A DNA stretch of 64,000 nt, taken from NCBI GenBank assembly GCA_963930655.1, contig OZ005603.1, positions 10,749,001-10,813,000 of the forward strand. Reading direction: 5' to 3'. Origin of the DNA: Myrica gale. Taxonomy: Eukaryota; Streptophyta; Magnoliopsida; Fagales; Myricaceae. This document shows, piece by piece, positions 1-10,907 of this stretch. The translations under genes and the position numbers were made by a program. Under the pieces are notes generated by a model. The model did no database searches. It was not told the DNA's origin and worked only from the letters and a program-made list of their open reading frames with translations. Position 1 is the first letter of the stretch. Every line of letters begins with the position of its first letter.

Positions 1-1046
1 TACTAGTTTCAGAAAGTAAATCACTTTCAGAAAAGTGAAGCTGTGTTTTATGGATGACCGAATTAAGTGTCGGTTGACCGTATGTTTAGAGGCTCTCCAA
101 ATGGAGCCTAACGAGGAGTTTGGTATCACAACAGTGGAAGAAGGCACTTTTGTGAACGGAACATAAGCATCGCAGATTTTCGACTCGGACACGCGGTCGT
201 TGAGACTTAGTTTATACAATGTTGGATGTCATGGGCAGCTGAAAGCTCCCATAAAACTTAAAGAAACAATTTAAGATCGTCGGTGGGATCGTAAATCTAA
301 CCCAAGAACAAGAAGACAAGGATGGAGAAAAAAAAGAGGCAAAATACAAGTCCAAATATTCGTATGTATAACATTGCGTCACCTTCACGGATAATTTAGA
401 TTTGAGATGATGCTTGAGGAGGGTTCAGGCACTAGCAGAGAGTGGAGGGGCACTCTTTAAACAAAATCTAGATTTTAAATTGCGTAATAGGATTCCAAGT
501 GAAATAGTGGGAACCATCTCCTCATTCTGAGTTTCAACTTCTCTCTCATCACATGTCGTGCCTGCAACTGATATGTCTTCCAAGTAATTTTTTGAGCTTT
601 TCAGCAGAACTCTAGATGACTCACATCACATTCCTATCATGGATGATTCTCTGATTAAATAGTAAAATCTGGAAGATGCGACTTATTTAGCCCACCTTCA
701 GTAAAACCCTTCATTTGTTGTCTGTTGAATTGAATCTCCAGACCTTAAAAATGACTGCTGAATGATTGTACATTGTACAGGAGATTTCTGGAGTCAACAT
801 TTGTAAAAGAAATAGATGTTCTAAGAAACACTCGAGGAAATTGGTACATGTTTTAGAGAAATGGGAGGCGGGCGGGGCAATAAAAAAGTAATGCGAGGTT
901 TCCATGTCAGTCAGTGACGTGTTCATACATGCATATAATTTATGTTGCCGCCTCATGTTAGAGGCTTAGAGCCCCAAATTTTCATGTTCTTAAAGCTGCA
1001 GAGTTCTCAAAAGCGCAAGTCATACTCATCTATTCGGTTGATTATC
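1..1046. other. Spacer and presumed 5' region of the first gene
   Basis: I see no convincing gene here. The open frame of the downstream gene can be followed back to an ATG at 942, but residues 1-35 of that longer frame look like translated leader and match nothing I know. A short minus-strand frame at 711-956 has no recognisable features. Confidence 0.4.
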
Positions 1047-1748
1047 ATGTTGAAGAAGAGTAGGAGAAGCGAGAGCAAAGTGAATCCTGGTCAGGCCAGT
1101 GATCTTGCTGATGATCATTACGATGACCATAAGTCTGCAGAGGAAAATCCAGCAATCACCAAGCAACCTGCAGAGATTCAATTACAAAGAAGTAAGTCAT
1201 GCGGTGAAGGAAGAACAAATGCTCCTCCAGATGAACTTACTCGCCGGCTGCCAAAACCAAATGCTGAGGACGTGGAACCTTACGACAGGGGATTCAAATG
1301 CGGTCTCCTCCTGTACAGCCTGTTCGCTCGAGTCTTTGGCCAGCGAAAGGAAGGAAGGGCCGGAAAGCAGGAAGCATCGGTGATCGAAGAAGTGATATCC
1401 AGGACAGTTTCTTTGGAAAGATTCGAGTGCGGGTCTTGGGCATCCTCGGCCATTTGTCGAGGCAGTGACGAGGGTGGAGACTCCAAGCATCACTTTTTTG
1501 ATCTGCCGATGGAGTTGATCCGAACCGGTGTGACTGATGATGCGAATTCACCTGTCACAGCAGCTTTTGTTTTCGACAAGGATCGCAAAGGAATTCTCAA
1601 GAAGAGTGGCTCCACAAAATCAGAAGAAAAGGCTGGCCGCCATGTTCGGTTTTCTACATCGTGTCCTGACTCGCCAGTTTCATGCGTTTCCCCTCGCTTG
1701 CTCAAGGCAAGGGAGGACTTCGTTACTTTCCTAGAAGCACGGGAGTAA
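1047..1748 (+). CDS. Plant-conserved protein of unknown function
   Basis: The single open frame encodes about 233 residues from the ATG at 1047; an in-frame ATG at 942 would add 35 residues. I chose 1047 because the family-like part starts soon after it. From memory this belongs to a plant-specific family without a known function. Landmarks in order are an RSKSCGEGR motif, a central FKCG stretch, SLERFECGSWASSAI, FFDLPMELIRTGV, SPVTAAFVFDKD, a basic GILKK, HVRFST, and a C-terminal PRLLKAREDFVTFLEA. The protein is hydrophilic and Ser-rich, with no signal peptide or membrane span. The loop after FKCG differs from the Gly/Pro-rich loop I recall in relatives, so this may be a diverged copy. No intron is needed to keep the frame open. 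Subcellular role and partners are unknown. Confidence 0.7.
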   Translation: MLKKSRRSESKVNPGQASDLADDHYDDHKSAEENPAITKQPAEIQLQRSKSCGEGRTNAPPDELTRRLPKPNAEDVEPYDRGFKCGLLLYSLFARVFGQRKEGRAGKQEASVIEEVISRTVSLERFECGSWASSAICRGSDEGGDSKHHFFDLPMELIRTGVTDDANSPVTAAFVFDKDRKGILKKSGSTKSEEKAGRHVRFSTSCPDSPVSCVSPRLLKAREDFVTFLEARE

Positions 1749-3755
1749 ATAATGTATTCTGAATTTAATTATCTCAGAATCTAATCTTCGTCCTCCTTTT
1801 TAGTGATGCCCTGGTTACCTGGTATATTGGCCATTTCCTTTTTTAACTTTTTTATGGTCAGAATACCAGTGTACCATTTGGTTGTGACATTTGTATGTTG
1901 CCTAAAGATATCAGTAAAGTTTAGTCTGGAAGCAACTAAACTCCAGAGATTCCCAGAAACAATCTGTCCTCCTCTTCCACTTAATTGGCATGCCACAGAC
2001 CGGATGAGTCGATGACCATGGAAAACGGCGATGGGGATATAAGTTGCCCAGGGGTTGAATATCTCAGGGCCTCAGAGGGTTGAAACCTTCCGAGTGCTTA
2101 AGCCCCTTTAGAGATAGGGGCGCGAGCTTCATCTTTTTCTAAGCCTAGGTCGAAACAGAGTGGTATACAGTTCAAGGAGGCTTGTACAGCCAGTCACAAT
2201 TACATAGATATGTAGGTATTAAGCTCAAATTAACTTCACCAATATTCTGAGTCATAGAAGCCCATTTCGGCAGTTTGTGAGCCTACTTGTTCTGGGTACG
2301 AGGAACCCAACTCAACTTCCATCCAGGTTGTGTTTGAAGAGAGGCTCTGATAAGCTTGATGACCTCCTTCGATGATTCAGCTGGGACAAACTCTTTAGTA
2401 TTTACAAAATTACAGAAAAAAAAAGGGCTTCACTTGTTTCAGTAGGAATAGTGCTTGTTGCAAACAAGGAGGCAAGATGTATATAAAGGGCAGCCATAAT
2501 TCACACCAAAAAATGACAGTGCCACAATAATTTACAGGCGCAAAATGTATATAATAATTCTACATTACTGTTACAATTTGGATATTTGCTCTGAGAACCG
2601 AAAAAAAAGTCCCAAAAATATGTTCAGATGTTTTGGTTGATAATCTCTAAAGCCGTTTATGTTGAAGATGCATGTGTGAAGATGTAAAGAAAGAGATTAT
2701 AAATGAGAATGATTAATAGAGTATAGATGGTTGATCCAAACTTCTATGTTAGTGTAGGTAGGCCTTAAAAAAGGTTAGAGGTCTTGGGTTTAGAAACTCA
2801 TGAGTTGGGCACTTCTCTTCAAGTTGGGACGAACCTTCAAAATCATGGAGCTGAACACATAAAATTATTGTCTTTTAAATTGGGAATGTCGTGTATCCTC
2901 TCCTTTTGATTTTCAGCCACAATTCAGAAATATCCTCCTCCTACAGAACTCTTATCTATCACTTGAACTAGCGCATATTGGCACGAAAAGGAAGTCTGAT
3001 TTTGATTTCTAGCTCTTCTATAGTGGTATCTCACTGGCTCGGCGCCCCTAGCGCCCTCGGTGAAAGGAGGCGTTCTTTGGCCTCCAAGTTATGGAGGGCT
3101 TTCGTTCTTCTTGGCATCTGTTATTTTGGCAAGTGTAGTCATCTATTTTCAAAGGGTCAAAATCCTCATAAACCCAAGGATGAGAAACAGAAGGTTCGCT
3201 GGGAAAGAGAATGCATCCCTCCAATTCCAAATTACAAGGAAGCGGCCCATTCAACAATTTGGTATGGAAGTAAATTCGCACCTGAGGGAGATATTACCAA
3301 TTTCAACAATGGGCCTCTTCTGATAAAAAGTAGCAAGCAATGTTTTTTCCTGCGGGGATGGAAAACCCGGACCCATTCCCAACTCACGCCATTAAATAAT
3401 TTATTGGTCTCTGACGCTTTGAGCTCTCTTTGTGGCACCGATTTTACAAGTTCCTGGCCAAAAGTTGGGGAAATATTTTGGGGCCCGTGGTGTGATGGTG
3501 ATGAACAATCCCTACCCTCCTTTTCCTAACTTCGGCTTTGCATTGAAAGTCATATGTTGGCAATGGGAGTCTCGGACACCCCAAGTTCGGAGTGGACCGC
3601 AAAAATGAGTGGATCAGGCCGGCTTTCTAATACCGAACCTAAAAACTGAATATTGTCTGTGGGGGCCCATCCATTTCACTCCCTGCTGCCTCAGATGCGA
3701 TACATCTGATAGGGCTCGCAATGAACGAATTACTCGTTCATTAACTCCCAAAAGC
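1749..3755. other. Gene-free stretch with a LINE relic
   Basis: Apart from the RNase H remnant at about 2167-2420, I find nothing I can support. An uninterrupted 183-codon frame at 2978-3529 (+) shows no domain, signal or family resemblance, and its composition looks like translated spacer. Confidence 0.4.
2167..2420 (-). mobile_element. LINE RNase H domain remnant
   Basis: Read on the minus strand, this stretch gives a broken RNase H-like (RVT_3) tail of a plant LINE. It reads KEVIKLIRASLQ, then WKLSWVPRTQNK, a stop codon, AHKLPKWASMTQN and IPTYLCNCDWLY. The pattern WVPR.xN..A..LAKWA is the usual end of plant LINE reverse transcriptase ORFs. In-frame stops and missing upstream domains make it a dead fragment. 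It is not the same copy as the LINE at 4108-4905. Confidence 0.55.
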
Positions 3756-5784
3756 ACGTAGATTTATTTAATAAAGTAGAAACACAGTTCAAGTTCAAGA
3801 CTGGGAAGAAGCTGAGGTACATTTGTACAGATAACGGGGGAGAGTATTCGGGTCTTTTTGATGAGTATTGCAGACAACAAGGTATTCAGCATCAAAAGAC
3901 TACTCCGAAAACTCCTCAATTGAATGACATAGTTGAAAGAATGAACAGAACACTGGTTGAAAAGAGTAAGATGTTTGTTTTCACAAGCAAATTTGCCAAT
4001 ATCCTTTTGGAGTGACGCGTTGAGCACAATTGTTTTGAATCTTACATCTTGCGTTCCTCTACAGTTTGATATATCAGACCTAGTTTGGATAGGTAAAGAT
4101 GTTTCCTACAACCTTTTTTTTTTGCTGAATAAACGACCACATATATTAAAAACACTCAAAAGCGCATATCACAAGACCGGATATGCTCGGGCAAACAAGA
4201 ATTAGAGAAGAAACCAACACAATTAAAGCGGGCAGCCCAAAGAGCGAGTCTATGAGAAAGCACATTGCAGTGACGTGGCACCCACGCCACCCTCCAATCT
4301 CGAAACCCAAGAAGCCCACTCCGAATAGCCTCCACCCGAGACTCGATAGCCCAACAAGAGAGACCATCTTGGGACAACACAACATTACACAAAAGTAGAG
4401 AATCGCTCTAAAAAACGACTGAAGGCCACTTGTGGCACACGGCCAGAGAAACAGCCTCCGCCAAAGCACAAGCTTCACTAACAAGGGGGTCCATAGCATC
4501 TAATCGTTTCGTGTAGGCAAAACAGGGGGAACTGCTAGAGTCTCTTACCGAGATTGTTATGTATGACCCATTAGGGCGAATTGCCACATCAGAATTCACC
4601 TTCAAACACCCCACAGGAGGGGGGGGACCAGCGAAGCCCCGCCTCCTTAGACACAGACTTCCAAGCACTAACATGCTCCATATACCTCCGTTTAGAATCC
4701 AAAACCAGTTGTTCAGTAGCCACAACCTTAGATTGATGAACAACAACATTACGAGCGTTCCAGAGAACGTCCATGACCACTGCCGCATTGAGCGTGAAGG
4801 CATTTAGATCTTTAGACTGAATATTTAAAACATGGTCTGCAAACAGAATAGTGTGAACCAGCAAAGCCGCACTGTGTAGAGGCAATCCATTCTAATGGAC
4901 CAAACTGATTCTCTCCACACCACTCGAGCAACAGGACACACAAGATGAGAGGATCAAACTTGATGAAAGGTATTTGGGTGTATAACATTTGTGCATATTT
5001 CTAAAGATGAAAGCTTCAAACTTGATGTGAAGACTCGACAGTGTATATTCCTTGGTTACAGTCAAGATGAGTTTGGATATAGATTTTATGATCCAGTTGA
5101 GAATAAAGTTTTGAGAAGCAAAGATGGTGTGTTTGTAGAAGATCAGACAATTCAAGATATTCAAAAAGCAGAGAAATTTGTGTCTCAGCAAGGTGATAGT
5201 TTGATTGACGTGGATCTAGTTTCATTAAAGAATTTGCCGACTCAGGTTGAGAATGATGTTCAGGATGACCATCAAGGTACAGGTGAGGTGGATGCTCCCC
5301 TAGAGGTTCAAGCAGATGTTCAGACTGATTAACAGTTGACAATGCTAGAGATTCCACCAAATGTTCCATCCAATAGGTTTACCAGAGACAGACATCCTTC
5401 CACTAAGTATTCAGCAGAACAATATGTGTTATTGACTGACGGGGGAGAGCTCGAGTGTTTTGCAGAAGTTATGGAAGATGAACATAAGACAGAAGGGGTT
5501 AAGGCCATGCAAGATGAGATGCAGTCGTTACATGATAACCACGCATTTGATTTGGTGAAACTACCTAAAGGTAAAATAGCCTTGAAGAACAAGTGAATTT
5601 ACAGGGTGAAACAAAGTGAGTTCACTTCAAGGCCACGGTACAAGGCTAGATTGGTTGTCAAAGGTTTTGGTTAGAGAAATGGTTCTGATTTATTGCCAAA
5701 AGCACTACCAAGACAAAAGCTTGAAGATTGTTGCTCGATCGCCAGGATGACGATTTCCTCCACATAGTCGAAAGGGGAGAGATT
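3756..5784 (+). mobile_element. Degenerate Ty1/copia retrotransposon pol, internally deleted
   Basis: The first block (about 3756-4107) encodes the integrase core: VDLFNKVETQFKFKTG, then TDNGGEYSGLFDEYC and IVERMNRTLVEK, so the second Asp and the Glu of the D,D,E triad are visible. A frameshift near 3990 is followed by FWSDALSTI and WIGKDVSYN. A reverse LINE interrupts it, and copia resumes near 4965 with FGCITFVHISKDE, QCIFLGYSQDEFGYRFYDPV, the Ser/Asp-rich linker, RHPSTKYSAEQYVLLTDGGE and the first reverse transcriptase residues (MQDEMQSLHDNHAFDLVKLP, then RYKARLVVKGFG). The frame has a stop at about 5594. Most of reverse transcriptase and RNase H is absent: near 5690 the sequence jumps to the LPRQKLEDCC tail typical of the pol C terminus. 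The order and motifs resemble Tnt1-type copia elements. It is non-functional. Confidence 0.85.
4108..4905 (-). mobile_element. 5'-truncated LINE 3' end nested in the copia element
   Basis: On the minus strand the block encodes the end of a LINE ORF2. It runs from the SKRRYMEHVSAWKSV linker through PVGCLKVNSDVAIRPNGSY, SSSPCFAYTKRLDAMDPLV, EACALAEAVSLAVCHKWPSV and DWRVAWVPRHCNVLSHRLAL, which is an RNase H-like RVT_3 domain in which several pieces lie in different frames. A poly(T) run at about 4113-4122 on the plus strand is the element's poly(A) tail. It lies exactly where the copia integrase frame is broken after DVSYN, so it inserted after the copia element. I could not find a clean target duplication; about 60 bases of unclear origin separate the LINE from the resuming copia frame. 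Confidence 0.75.
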
Positions 5785-6200
5785 TGTTGGGTTAATTCCT
5801 TCTATGTGAAGGAAAGCCCAATTGGGGTATTTTAACAAGGCCCAAAACCCAGTAGGATTTTTAACTTATAACCCTAAGGAAGAATTCTTTAAGACGTACG
5901 GATTAAAATCTCCTCCTCACACATCGGGTCATGAGTTGGGTGAAAACAACTCGTTTTTCCCATAGACTATTGTGTCCAAGACTTATTGGTAAACTTGAAT
6001 TTTTATACCAGTGTTGGGTGGTCTTGGGCCTTCTTAACCCCAAAAATTAGCTCTAGAGGTGAGTCTTTCCTTCAAACTTATAAAACTGACCACCAACCTC
6101 TTTCACAACCGATGTGGGACAACCCAACAAATTAAAGCACCACTTTTCTTAAATTCTTAAGAAGAGTTAAATTTTACAATTTAATTTATATTCTCTAACA
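5785..6200 (+). mobile_element. Probable 3' LTR of the copia element
   Basis: A purine-rich tract (AAAGGGGAGAGA, 5771-5782) comes right before TGTTGGGTTAA, which is the usual layout of a polypurine tract and LTR start. The end is either 6129, where ACCCAACA mirrors the start TGTTGGGT, or 6200, where the sequence ends in CTCTAACA. The block contains the GATGTGGGAC motif common near the 3' ends of small plant LTRs. No matching 5' LTR is present in the window, so LTR identity could not be compared. Confidence 0.6.
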
Positions 6201-8161
6201 AAAAGAAAAATAAAGATAGCTAATTTTGGAACACTTAAAAGTGTGGCAGACCCAAAAGCTCTCCTAGTGAGAAACACTTCGATGTTCTAATAAGAAAAGC
6301 CCTGGACTTATTAGAACAATAAATCCCATCATCTTTAAAGGTGACAACAATAAATCACTAATGCTAGTGGCCGGGAATTATCCATATGACCATATTGGCC
6401 CAATAGAATCCCAATTCATAACTTAGAAAGAAAAAAAGAATCCCAATTCATAGTTCAAGAAAATAGTGGAAGCAATATGGTTCTGGTTTCAACTGCCCTC
6501 TTCTTGCACAAGGCCTAATGTGAAACGTTATTAGAAATTTATTGCTACTTTACTCTTAGAACTATAATCTTATATAAGTACACAACTAAGGCTGCGTTTG
6601 ACAAAGAAACTTTTACACTTCTTAAAATTTTAATACAATAAAAAATTACAATATAATCATCTATCTCTTCATTTTTTTTTTACAAAATCTAGGGTGGGTT
6701 TGTTTGGTAAAATTTTAGTGTTGTTAAAATTTTAGGTATTGAGTTTAGTGAAAAAGTGAAGAGAGAGGTAATTTTTTATATTTTGTAGTGAAAAATAATG
6801 ATTTGATGGGGAGAGGAAGATTATATTGTAATATTTTATTGTGTTAAAATTTTAGAGTGTGTAAAATTTTAGAACACAAGTGCAGCCCTAATACCCTAAA
6901 ATTTAACCTCCCCAAAACACAACTTTTTTAAAGATCCTACATTTGTTTTTTTATAGACAAAAGGAAGGATATATATATATATATATATAGGGGATTTCTA
7001 TCAAAGGTTTGGGCAAATTTTCATACATCTTTCGCACTCATATACGGCCCATTTGAATTTTGCATGTATCCTGCACAAATATACAGTGTTTATATCAAAG
7101 GTAGTCTTTTTTTTTCTTCAAGTATCAAAGGTAGTCTTCGATTGCTCAAAGGTTGACACCACAGGAAAACAACTACGGTTACACCGTCTCGTACAAGTAC
7201 TAAAACGTATGCCGTACGGATTGTATTAAAACATCCCCATTTTCTCTTGGTCGGCATGATCTAAGTTGACGAATTAACAACACAATAACTGTATAATTAC
7301 AGAAAAACCCCATTGGGCGGCTGGTACAATTGAGTGATAACATCATGACCTTCCATTCCCCGCGGCCACCTCCCTCTGTTAATGCCTAAACCAGATGGAA
7401 GAAAAGTAAGAACCATCCAACTTCCTGTACCACGTGTCGTCATGTGCATGTGTCCCAATCAATAATAATCTTCCTGCTACATTAAGATGTGAAAATGGAA
7501 ATTTGCGAGGACAATTCTAATAACTCCTTTCCAATCACGTCCCCTTTGAGTTCCTTCTAAGAAGCGATAAGGCTTCTTCTTTTTTTCCTCTCTCTGCTTT
7601 CTTTAAAAATGGCAGCAGCTACCAGCTGCGGGGCAGATCAACGAAACTTCTGGACTTTTTTTTCTCATCTGTCACTGTCGTCTGATAATGATATCCTCAA
7701 GTCGGGCGAGAAACACTCATTAAGAAGAAATTGTGTCAATGAATCCCGCCCTTCCTTCCCACACAGGCACACAGAAATCCAATAAACAAACAGAGACATT
7801 AAACAAATTCATGAATTTTCTTATCTCCTGGTCGCTGTATTCGAATCCATTTAATTAGCACGTCACTGATTTAAGTTCATATGATATGTACGAGTCCAAA
7901 AAAACCAGGTCCCTCATGGGGGAGCTCTTTTTCAAACTCGTGAGAATCTCACCGGCCGGCCCGAAATATTGTGTGAAACTATGCAGACATGCCTGATGCC
8001 TCTCTCTCACCTGCTTTCCCACGGGGAAGGTAATTGCTCAGAACCACATTTATAGAATAAATAAACAATCCTTTGAAGTGAAAGTATGCAACCTACTGTA
8101 TCAGATAACGGTATATAGAAGCCAAACACCTGTGGCATGGATTGCAACATGGTTCCTCAAG
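6201..8161. other. Gene-free stretch with one MITE
   Basis: Apart from the MITE at 6590-6888, this holds AT-rich spacer, a (TA)n run near 6969-6990 and a short duplicated phrase (ATCAAAGGTAGTCTT, near 7094 and 7124). I see no coding signal on either strand. Confidence 0.4.
6590..6888. mobile_element. Tourist-like (PIF/Harbinger) MITE with TAA target duplication
   Basis: The 299-bp block begins GGCTGCGTTTG and ends CAAGTGCAGCCC, imperfect terminal inverted repeats. It is flanked by TAA on both sides (6587-6589 and 6889-6891). The interior is AT-rich with repeated AAAATTTTA. A 3-bp TAA/TTA duplication and GGGC-type ends are known for Tourist MITEs. Four other blocks in this window look like older relatives. 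Confidence 0.7.
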
Positions 8162-8233
8162 TTTCAGGATTGCTTGGCACTACAGTTTTTTTTTATTATA
8201 AAAAAAAAACTGTAGTGCCAAGCAATCCTGAAA
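8162..8233. repeat. Perfect palindrome, two 33-bp arms and 6-bp loop
   Basis: Arm 8162-8194 and arm 8201-8233 are exact reverse complements, separated by ATTATA. The inner ends are nine T and nine A. The right arm continues into a direct repeat, since ATCCTGAAATCTGGAGATGG occurs at about 8225 and again at about 8266. RNA from either strand would fold into a long perfect hairpin. No terminal motif or target duplication of a known transposon family was seen. Confidence 0.9.
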
Positions 8234-10907
8234 TCTGGAGATGGAGATACACATCTGTTGAACCATCCTGAAATCTGGAGATGGAGATCGAGGTCCCATA
8301 ACGTTTCTATTGCACGAATGAGGTTTCGACTTGACAGCCTCTTCCCTTCTTGAGAGGGAGAGCGCAGTGAAAGTTTCTCTAATTATAGCAGCAGTTGTTA
8401 GCATCTCTTAACGACGTACGCCCTCATCAGAGGACTGTGAGTCTGCAAAAAGGGTACTTGCAGTGGCACACCACCACTGATCCATTACTGAACCACGGGA
8501 CAGGGCTAACACAAACATTTGACAGAAACTTTCTGGCAGTGGAGGATGGGTTTGTATAAACTTTTGTTCTGCAGCCAACCGTCCCCACCGACCAAGGAAG
8601 GTCATAAATATGGGACTCATTTGTCTGTCCATGACATTATTACTCTGCAACGGTATGATACTAAGCACCTCGGTCATGTTGCTTAATGATTTACAATTGC
8701 ATGCAGTCATCGGGACCACCATAGTCATGATTTGGCTTATAACCCACCATTTAGTAATTGGAAGTCTGCCAAAGATTCTTTGTAATTTTGGGATTAAGAT
8801 ATTTTACCATTTTCTACTGAATTTAAGGAGAAATAAATATAACAAGTGGATCTATACTATTTAATATTATATATAAAATTTCAGTAAGCATGAGCTCTAC
8901 AATTGAATTCTTATATTACATCTATTTTTTTCTGAATTCAACAGTATAATTTGAACAAAAAATTACAAAGGATCTCAATCCGTAATTTTTTGACCTAACG
9001 TTCTAATATAGAGAAATATATACACTACAGAAAATTGATCTATTATAGGTTTTATGCTGTTTGAAACCTTACATGCACAACATTAAATAGTATATGGTCA
9101 ATTATTGTCTATTTTTCTATAAATTACATCATGTAATTCGGACAAAAAAAATGTTAGACAGTCTTAGCCTCCGCATATGCTATTCCTAAGATTTGTTTTC
9201 AATTCCTTGTACACTGTTAACAGTAATATTGTTACATAAAGCTTGAGCTTTTCCACTGAGTTATCTTATGCAGCAAAAGGTTGATTCAGCATTACATCAA
9301 AAAGGGGTATTCTTTTGATAATTGATAAAGAGATCTCACTAAGCACATTAAAAAGCTAAATCATAGAAACAAACTCTTTTAACTTCACAACCAGCCCCTC
9401 ACCTCGCGGCATTTAATTTGAGAGAGATCTTTAATTTTTTTTGCCTAATTAATTCAGGTAACAGTATTTTCCAATTGGGTCCATTAAATATCTTGACTTA
9501 GTTTCTCTTTTCAAGCATATAGTAAAATGTACTTTAATTTTAATTTTAAGTTTAATTTTATAAGGTTGTACTTTAAAATCATGGGGTACTAAATTATCAA
9601 GAATTTCAACGAGAGAGAGAATCAGTCAACATTCGGTGATTTTTTTTTTGTTTTTTTGGGTGAAGAATTTGAATGAGAGATTACGGTCATGTTTGAGTCC
9701 CAATTAATTGAGCTCAAAATTTTAGGTTTACTATTAAAAAATTCACCATATAATTTATTATTATTAAAAATCTTCTCTCTCTTCACTTTTTCACCAACTC
9801 CCATAACATTTCTTCACTTTATAATATTTTCCAAACTTCAATACCCAAAATTTTCACCCTCAATCATACCTAGTACTGCTCCAGATTTGAGTGAGTTACA
9901 AGTTAGCTGTGTATGATAGAGTTGTTTATGTCTAGATTTTAGGATTTATAAATAATCTCAAGTGCCTCTTCTAATAACTTCACTAATTCTTTTTAAGTTC
10001 TACCAACATGTACCCCACGCTCCCTTAATCTAACATCATCCAGTCCTTTTTTAAGAGTTGTGCGGATTAAATTGTTCAAATAATTCACCCAAAGACAGTG
10101 ATTTGCAGGGAAAGTATACTGTATACCCCAGTCCAAAAAAGAAAAAAGCACAACACCCATACAATTCCAAGAACATCATGCCCAGGAAAACCCCATGAGC
10201 AAGAAATCAAGAACTTCTCCTCTATGAACCATCCGGAATTAGAACAATTCAACACCATCATGATTAAATTCTGTTTTCTCTGCTTTGGTCACATTTTTCC
10301 TCATGTTAGCTACTTGATGAGACATTATTGTTGTCGTCCCGCCCACATGCCCGTTTTGACTTTTCCCAAAAAGCTAACCTCTTTGCTTAGAATTCCCAAC
10401 ACTGAAAACTCTCTCATCGACAAAGCATCGCTCTCACCTTTTTCTCCTAACCTTTTTCGGTGGCTATGGCCCTATGTATCAAAGAAAGCATAAATTCTAG
10501 AGAAACAGGTAATAAAGTGAGTTAGCAGGCAAGCAAGACCAGCACATTACCCACCATCCATGGATGAGCCGCGGGTCCCTCCAATCTTTTCGGCCGAACG
10601 GTGGTTCCTACTTTGCCCACAACGCAATCAAACCAAGTTATCATCATTTATTACAATACTCCAATATAAAGAATGTATATAAAAATATACATGTAAAGAA
10701 TCCAACACGACTCTTAACATATACTCTGTTCTCTTGTCCCTCGTAACATGCTCTCATTATACCCAATTGGTATCTATATCATTGACAGATATTATACAAG
10801 AAAAGATTAAGAACGTCCCCTCAAATCAATTTCTGTTTCGTACATCAACTAATGTAAACAAAAAGAGAAAGTGGAAATAGTACAAGAGGAAGGGGGAAGA
10901 AATGCTG
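8234..10907. other. Gene-free stretch
   Basis: A 106-codon minus-strand frame at 8408-8728 has a protein-like composition (for example FLGRWGRLAAEQKFIQTHPP) but I recognise no family and no neighbouring exons, so I do not call a gene. The rest is AT-rich spacer with one MITE relic and, towards 10.5-10.9 kb, the presumed 3' untranslated region of the galactan synthase gene. Confidence 0.35.
9688..9885. mobile_element. Old Tourist-like MITE relic
   Basis: The block shares AAAATTTTAGG..., TCTCTCTTCACTTTTTCACC and CCCAAAATTTTCACCC phrases with the MITE at 6590-6888 and the relics near 15.6, 16.9 and 46.4 kb. The ends are eroded and no clean TAA duplication was found. Confidence 0.45.

Noticed and set aside
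2978..3529. 183-codon open frame on the plus strand
   Set aside because: It shows no recognisable motif and lies in a transposon-rich stretch; length alone is not enough.
8408..8728. 106-codon minus-strand frame with protein-like composition
   Set aside because: Phrases such as FLGRWGRLAAEQKF and SVMDQWWCATASTLF look coding, but I could not place a family or find adjoining exons, so I left it as a note.
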